Assembly (NCBI RefSeq): GCF_036959255.1
Contig: NZ_JAWMTI010000001.1
Coordinates: 310,001-374,000 of the forward strand
Direction: 5' to 3'
Source: Olivibacter sp036959255
Lineage (GTDB): Bacteria > Bacteroidota > Bacteroidia > Sphingobacteriales > Sphingobacteriaceae
Length of the DNA stretch: 64,000 nucleotides
The position numbers and the translations under genes are program-made. Below, piece after piece: positions 61,829-64,000 of the stretch. Positions within the stretch are counted from its first letter, which is position 1, and every line of letters begins with the position of its first letter. The notes under the pieces are model-generated. The model did not search any database. It was not told the origin of the DNA and was given only the letters and a program-made list of their open reading frames with translations.

Positions 61829-62266
61829 ATGAAAACGCACGAAAAGTATATGCATCGCTGCATCGAACTTGGTAAAGCCGCCAAAGGACATGGCGAAAGT
61901 CCGGTAGGCGCAATATTGGTGAAGGATAATAAGATACTTGCCGAAGGCATAGAGGCCGTAAAGAATCATAATGACATTACCTATCATGCCGAAATAGAAG
62001 CAATACGACGTATTATACACAATTATGGAGTTACCGATCTCTCGGATTATACCCTTTACACTACGCATGAACCTTGTATTATGTGCGCCTATGTTATCCG
62101 GCATCATAAGATCGGTAGGATTGTCTGGGGAATATCCATTGATGAAACGGGTGGACACAGTTCTGCTTACGATATTCTACAGGACAAGACAATAAAAAAA
62201 TGGGGAAGCATTCCCAAATTGATACCTCGGGTATGTGAATCAGAATGCAGGGAGCTTCATGAATAA
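61829..62266 (+). CDS. Nucleoside/tRNA adenosine deaminase-like protein
   Basis: A 145-residue zinc deaminase of the cytidine/deoxycytidylate deaminase superfamily. The zinc site is complete: HAEIEAI (His and Glu) and the EPCIMCAYV pair of cysteines. The GHGESPVGAILVKDNKILAEG opening resembles the guanine deaminase/TadA-like group. The ATG at 61829 was chosen over TTG at 61802. The target may be a free nucleobase rather than tRNA, since the usual TadA C-terminal tRNA-binding helix is not obvious. It is monocistronic. Confidence 0.87.
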   Translation: MKTHEKYMHRCIELGKAAKGHGESPVGAILVKDNKILAEGIEAVKNHNDITYHAEIEAIRRIIHNYGVTDLSDYTLYTTHEPCIMCAYVIRHHKIGRIVWGISIDETGGHSSAYDILQDKTIKKWGSIPKLIPRVCESECRELHE

Positions 62267-62402
62267 GAACGAGCTGTTTATCGTGTATAGATAGTTTCTT
62301 GTGCTTGATTTAAGAGAGTAAGGCCTATATGCAAACAAAGTCGTCAAGATATCAATATATTTGATGCACAGAAAGCCTCCATTTTTATTAAAAAGAACAG
62401 GA

Positions 62403-62951
62403 ATGAAACAAGGCCGAATCATTATAATTACCGGTTCGCCAGGGACCGGTAAAAGTACAACAGCATCAATCGTTGCCAAAGAATCTACCTTATCAAAGTC
62501 GGTACATATGCACACCGATGATTTCTATCACTATATCCGCAAGGGGGCAATTGCACCATTTTTACCGGAATCGCAGGAGCAGAACTTCATTGTTATTGAA
62601 GCCTTTTTAGAGGCTGCAAAACGTTTTGCACGGGGTGGCTTCGATGTAATCGTTGATGGAATTGTTGGCCCCTGGTTCTTAGCACCCTGGTTAAAAGCCG
62701 TACAAGATAATTATGAAGTCCATTACATAGTCTTAAGGGCAACAAAAGAGGAAACCTTGAAACGGGCAACCAGCCGTCCCAAGCTGGACGAAGAAGCCAA
62801 TACGGAGTTGGTAGAAAAAATGTGGGAGCAGTTTAACAACTTGGGTCCCTACGAATCAAATATCATTGATATAACAAATCAATCAATTGAACAAAGTGTT
62901 TTCAGCATAAAAGCGACGATTGAAGAAAAATCTTCTTTACTTACTGCTTGA
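62403..62951 (+). CDS. P-loop kinase-like protein (AAA/zeta-toxin or shikimate-kinase-like)
   Basis: A 182-residue nucleoside-triphosphate-binding protein. Walker A is TGSPGTGKSTT at the N-terminus; the HMHTDDFYHYIRKG segment with the acidic pair suits a small-molecule kinase. The lid-like RPKLDEEANTELVEKM and the IDITNQSIEQ segments complete the domain. The family ranges from shikimate- and gluconate-type kinases to antibiotic-modifying or toxin kinases; the substrate is not clear. ATG at 62403 follows the family start. Confidence 0.75.
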   Translation: MKQGRIIIITGSPGTGKSTTASIVAKESTLSKSVHMHTDDFYHYIRKGAIAPFLPESQEQNFIVIEAFLEAAKRFARGGFDVIVDGIVGPWFLAPWLKAVQDNYEVHYIVLRATKEETLKRATSRPKLDEEANTELVEKMWEQFNNLGPYESNIIDITNQSIEQSVFSIKATIEEKSSLLTA

Positions 62952-62997
62952 TGCGATGAAAAAGTTAAATAAAGGCATGCATCCGTAGCTTCTATTT

Positions 62998-64000
62998 TCA
63001 ACTGTCATAGTTTCGCATGATGTATGTGAAGTAATGGATCATCTTCTGATAGTTTTCGATGCTAATGTATTCATTGGTACTATGAATGCTTTGTTGCTCG
63101 GCACTATTAATTTTAAAAGGTATAAATCGATAGACATTTTCACTGACTATCTGGTACTTATACGCATCTGTTCCGCCAACGGTAAGGTAAGGTGTGGTTA
63201 GAACATTAGGGAAGATTTGCCGGATACCGGCCACGATCATTTGGTAGGCTTTTGTACTGGTTGGGGAGACATTAGAGGCTGCCCTTGTATTATCAATTTC
63301 CTCGACTTCTACATCGAAACCCTTTGTCGCTTTTGCAATGTGCTCCTTCACCTCCTGAATAGAATTGCCGGGCAACAGCCTGAAATTGACAACAAAGGAG
63401 ACTTCCGGTGAAAGAACGTTTGTGCCATCGCTTCCTTTCATCATCGTTAAGGCTGTGGTGGTGCGAACCAATGCGTTGGTGGAATTGTTTTTTGTTAATT
63501 GCGACAGGAAGACGGGCTTCAATAACCATTTATTGGCAATAGCCATCCGTGTACTGAAGGACATCGCTCCGCCAACGTTATCAAAAAATTCTTGTATAAG
63601 TGGTGTAATCGCTGGTTTCATCTGGTCGTCTTCTAGTCGCTGCATAATGATGGCAGCCTTACCAATAGCACTTTCTAGTGGCGGCATGGATGAATGCCCG
63701 CCTAAGCCTTTAACTTTTATCCTGGCTGATAGAAATCCTTTTTCAGCGCAGCCGATCAGGGCCACATCGGCATCTATGCCGCCGATGCTCCCCTTTTCTA
63801 ATATGACGCCCCCTTCATCATAAACAGCATCGAACTCCAATCCTTTTTGTTTAAAATCCGCCACAATTTTTTCAGCACCTTTTCTTCCGCCAACTTCTTC
63901 ATCAAAACCAAAAGCCAAATAAATATCGCGCTGTGGGGTATAGCCTTCTTTAATCAAACCGGTCATAGACTCCATCAACGAAAAAAGCATCCCTTTCATG
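62998..64000 (-). CDS. M20 family metallopeptidase, N-terminally truncated by window edge
   Basis: The visible 333 residues are the C-terminal part of an M20/M28-type zinc peptidase (carboxypeptidase PM20D1 or CPS1-like). The catalytic Glu is in LAFGFDEEVGGRKGAEKIV. The dimerisation domain (GGHSSMPPLESAIGKAAI) and a final metal-ligand segment (YLTVGGTDAYKYQ) are visible. The N-terminal metal ligands (HxD) and the signal sequence lie beyond the window. The known PM20-type enzymes act on N-acyl amino acids or dipeptides. The start at the window edge is not the real start. Confidence 0.92.
   Translation of the reverse strand, partial: MKGMLFSLMESMTGLIKEGYTPQRDIYLAFGFDEEVGGRKGAEKIVADFKQKGLEFDAVYDEGGVILEKGSIGGIDADVALIGCAEKGFLSARIKVKGLGGHSSMPPLESAIGKAAIIMQRLEDDQMKPAITPLIQEFFDNVGGAMSFSTRMAIANKWLLKPVFLSQLTKNNSTNALVRTTTALTMMKGSDGTNVLSPEVSFVVNFRLLPGNSIQEVKEHIAKATKGFDVEVEEIDNTRAASNVSPTSTKAYQMIVAGIRQIFPNVLTTPYLTVGGTDAYKYQIVSENVYRFIPFKINSAEQQSIHSTNEYISIENYQKMIHYFTYIMRNYDS

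Noticed and set aside
1..64000. tRNA, rRNA or complete insertion sequence
   Set aside because: No cloverleaf, rRNA segment or transposase was recognised on either strand by eye; a tRNAscan and IS search would be decisive.

Overview
The window comes from a member of the Bacteroidota, most likely a Sphingobacteriales-type soil or host-associated bacterium. The evidence is a SusC/SusD outer-membrane pair, many AraC-family regulators, DUF6520- and ORF6N-type proteins, FtsX-like permeases, and promoters that fit the Bacteroidota pattern TTG-(19/20)-TAnnTTTG. No rRNA, tRNA, CRISPR array or complete insertion sequence was recognised. The first and last genes are cut by the window edges.

Layout. 1-6.2 kb: end of a macrolide-type ABC permease, two AraC regulators, an AhpD-like protein, a cupin and a 522-bp element bounded by 18-bp inverted repeats. 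6.3-9.8 kb: a CHAP-domain protein, a RelE/ParE toxin-antitoxin pair, small hypothetical genes, repeats, and a gene-free stretch with an AGT motif every 10-11 bp. 9.8-15.3 kb: a MocR-type regulator, a one-module adenylation-carrier-reductase enzyme and a divergent Crp/Fnr-like regulator. 15.4-22.4 kb: a MauE-like membrane protein, a DUF6520 protein, SusD, SusC and a TlpA-type thioredoxin. 22.4-24.4 kb: almost gene-free DNA built from short motifs repeated with 21-bp (two helical turns) phasing.

24.4-34.5 kb is an AT-rich accessory island. Its core is a five-gene co-directional operon: ParB-like protein, D12-class adenine methyltransferase, second ParB-like protein, PD-(D/E)XK-type nuclease, and a further protein with a possible nuclease motif. 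An XRE regulator, a PLDc_N membrane protein and a truncated ORF6N gene precede it. Facing it is a translationally coupled pair: a MazG-like pyrophosphohydrolase and a GIY-YIG/DUF2075 helicase/S24 peptidase fusion. A truncated HNH-like fragment and a phage tailspike-like beta-helix protein follow. The ParB-methyltransferase-ParB-nuclease operon is the best candidate for an undescribed defence or modification system.

36-48 kb carries scattered housekeeping or accessory genes (DUF4262, DHFR-like reductase, SAM methyltransferase overlapping a nucleosidase, YceI, amidohydrolase, exported proteins) mixed with gene relics. 47.5-52.6 kb is an AraC-controlled EmrAB-TolC-type efflux operon. 52.8-60.8 kb is a redox/thiol-stress neighbourhood: OsmC, SDR, thioredoxin-like protein, DsbD, two membrane proteins, two AraC regulators and an HxlR regulator. 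Three of its promoters share an 18-bp operator placed exactly 21 bp before the -7 element, so they probably form one regulon. The window ends with an alpha/beta hydrolase, a deaminase, a P-loop kinase-like protein and a partial M20 peptidase.
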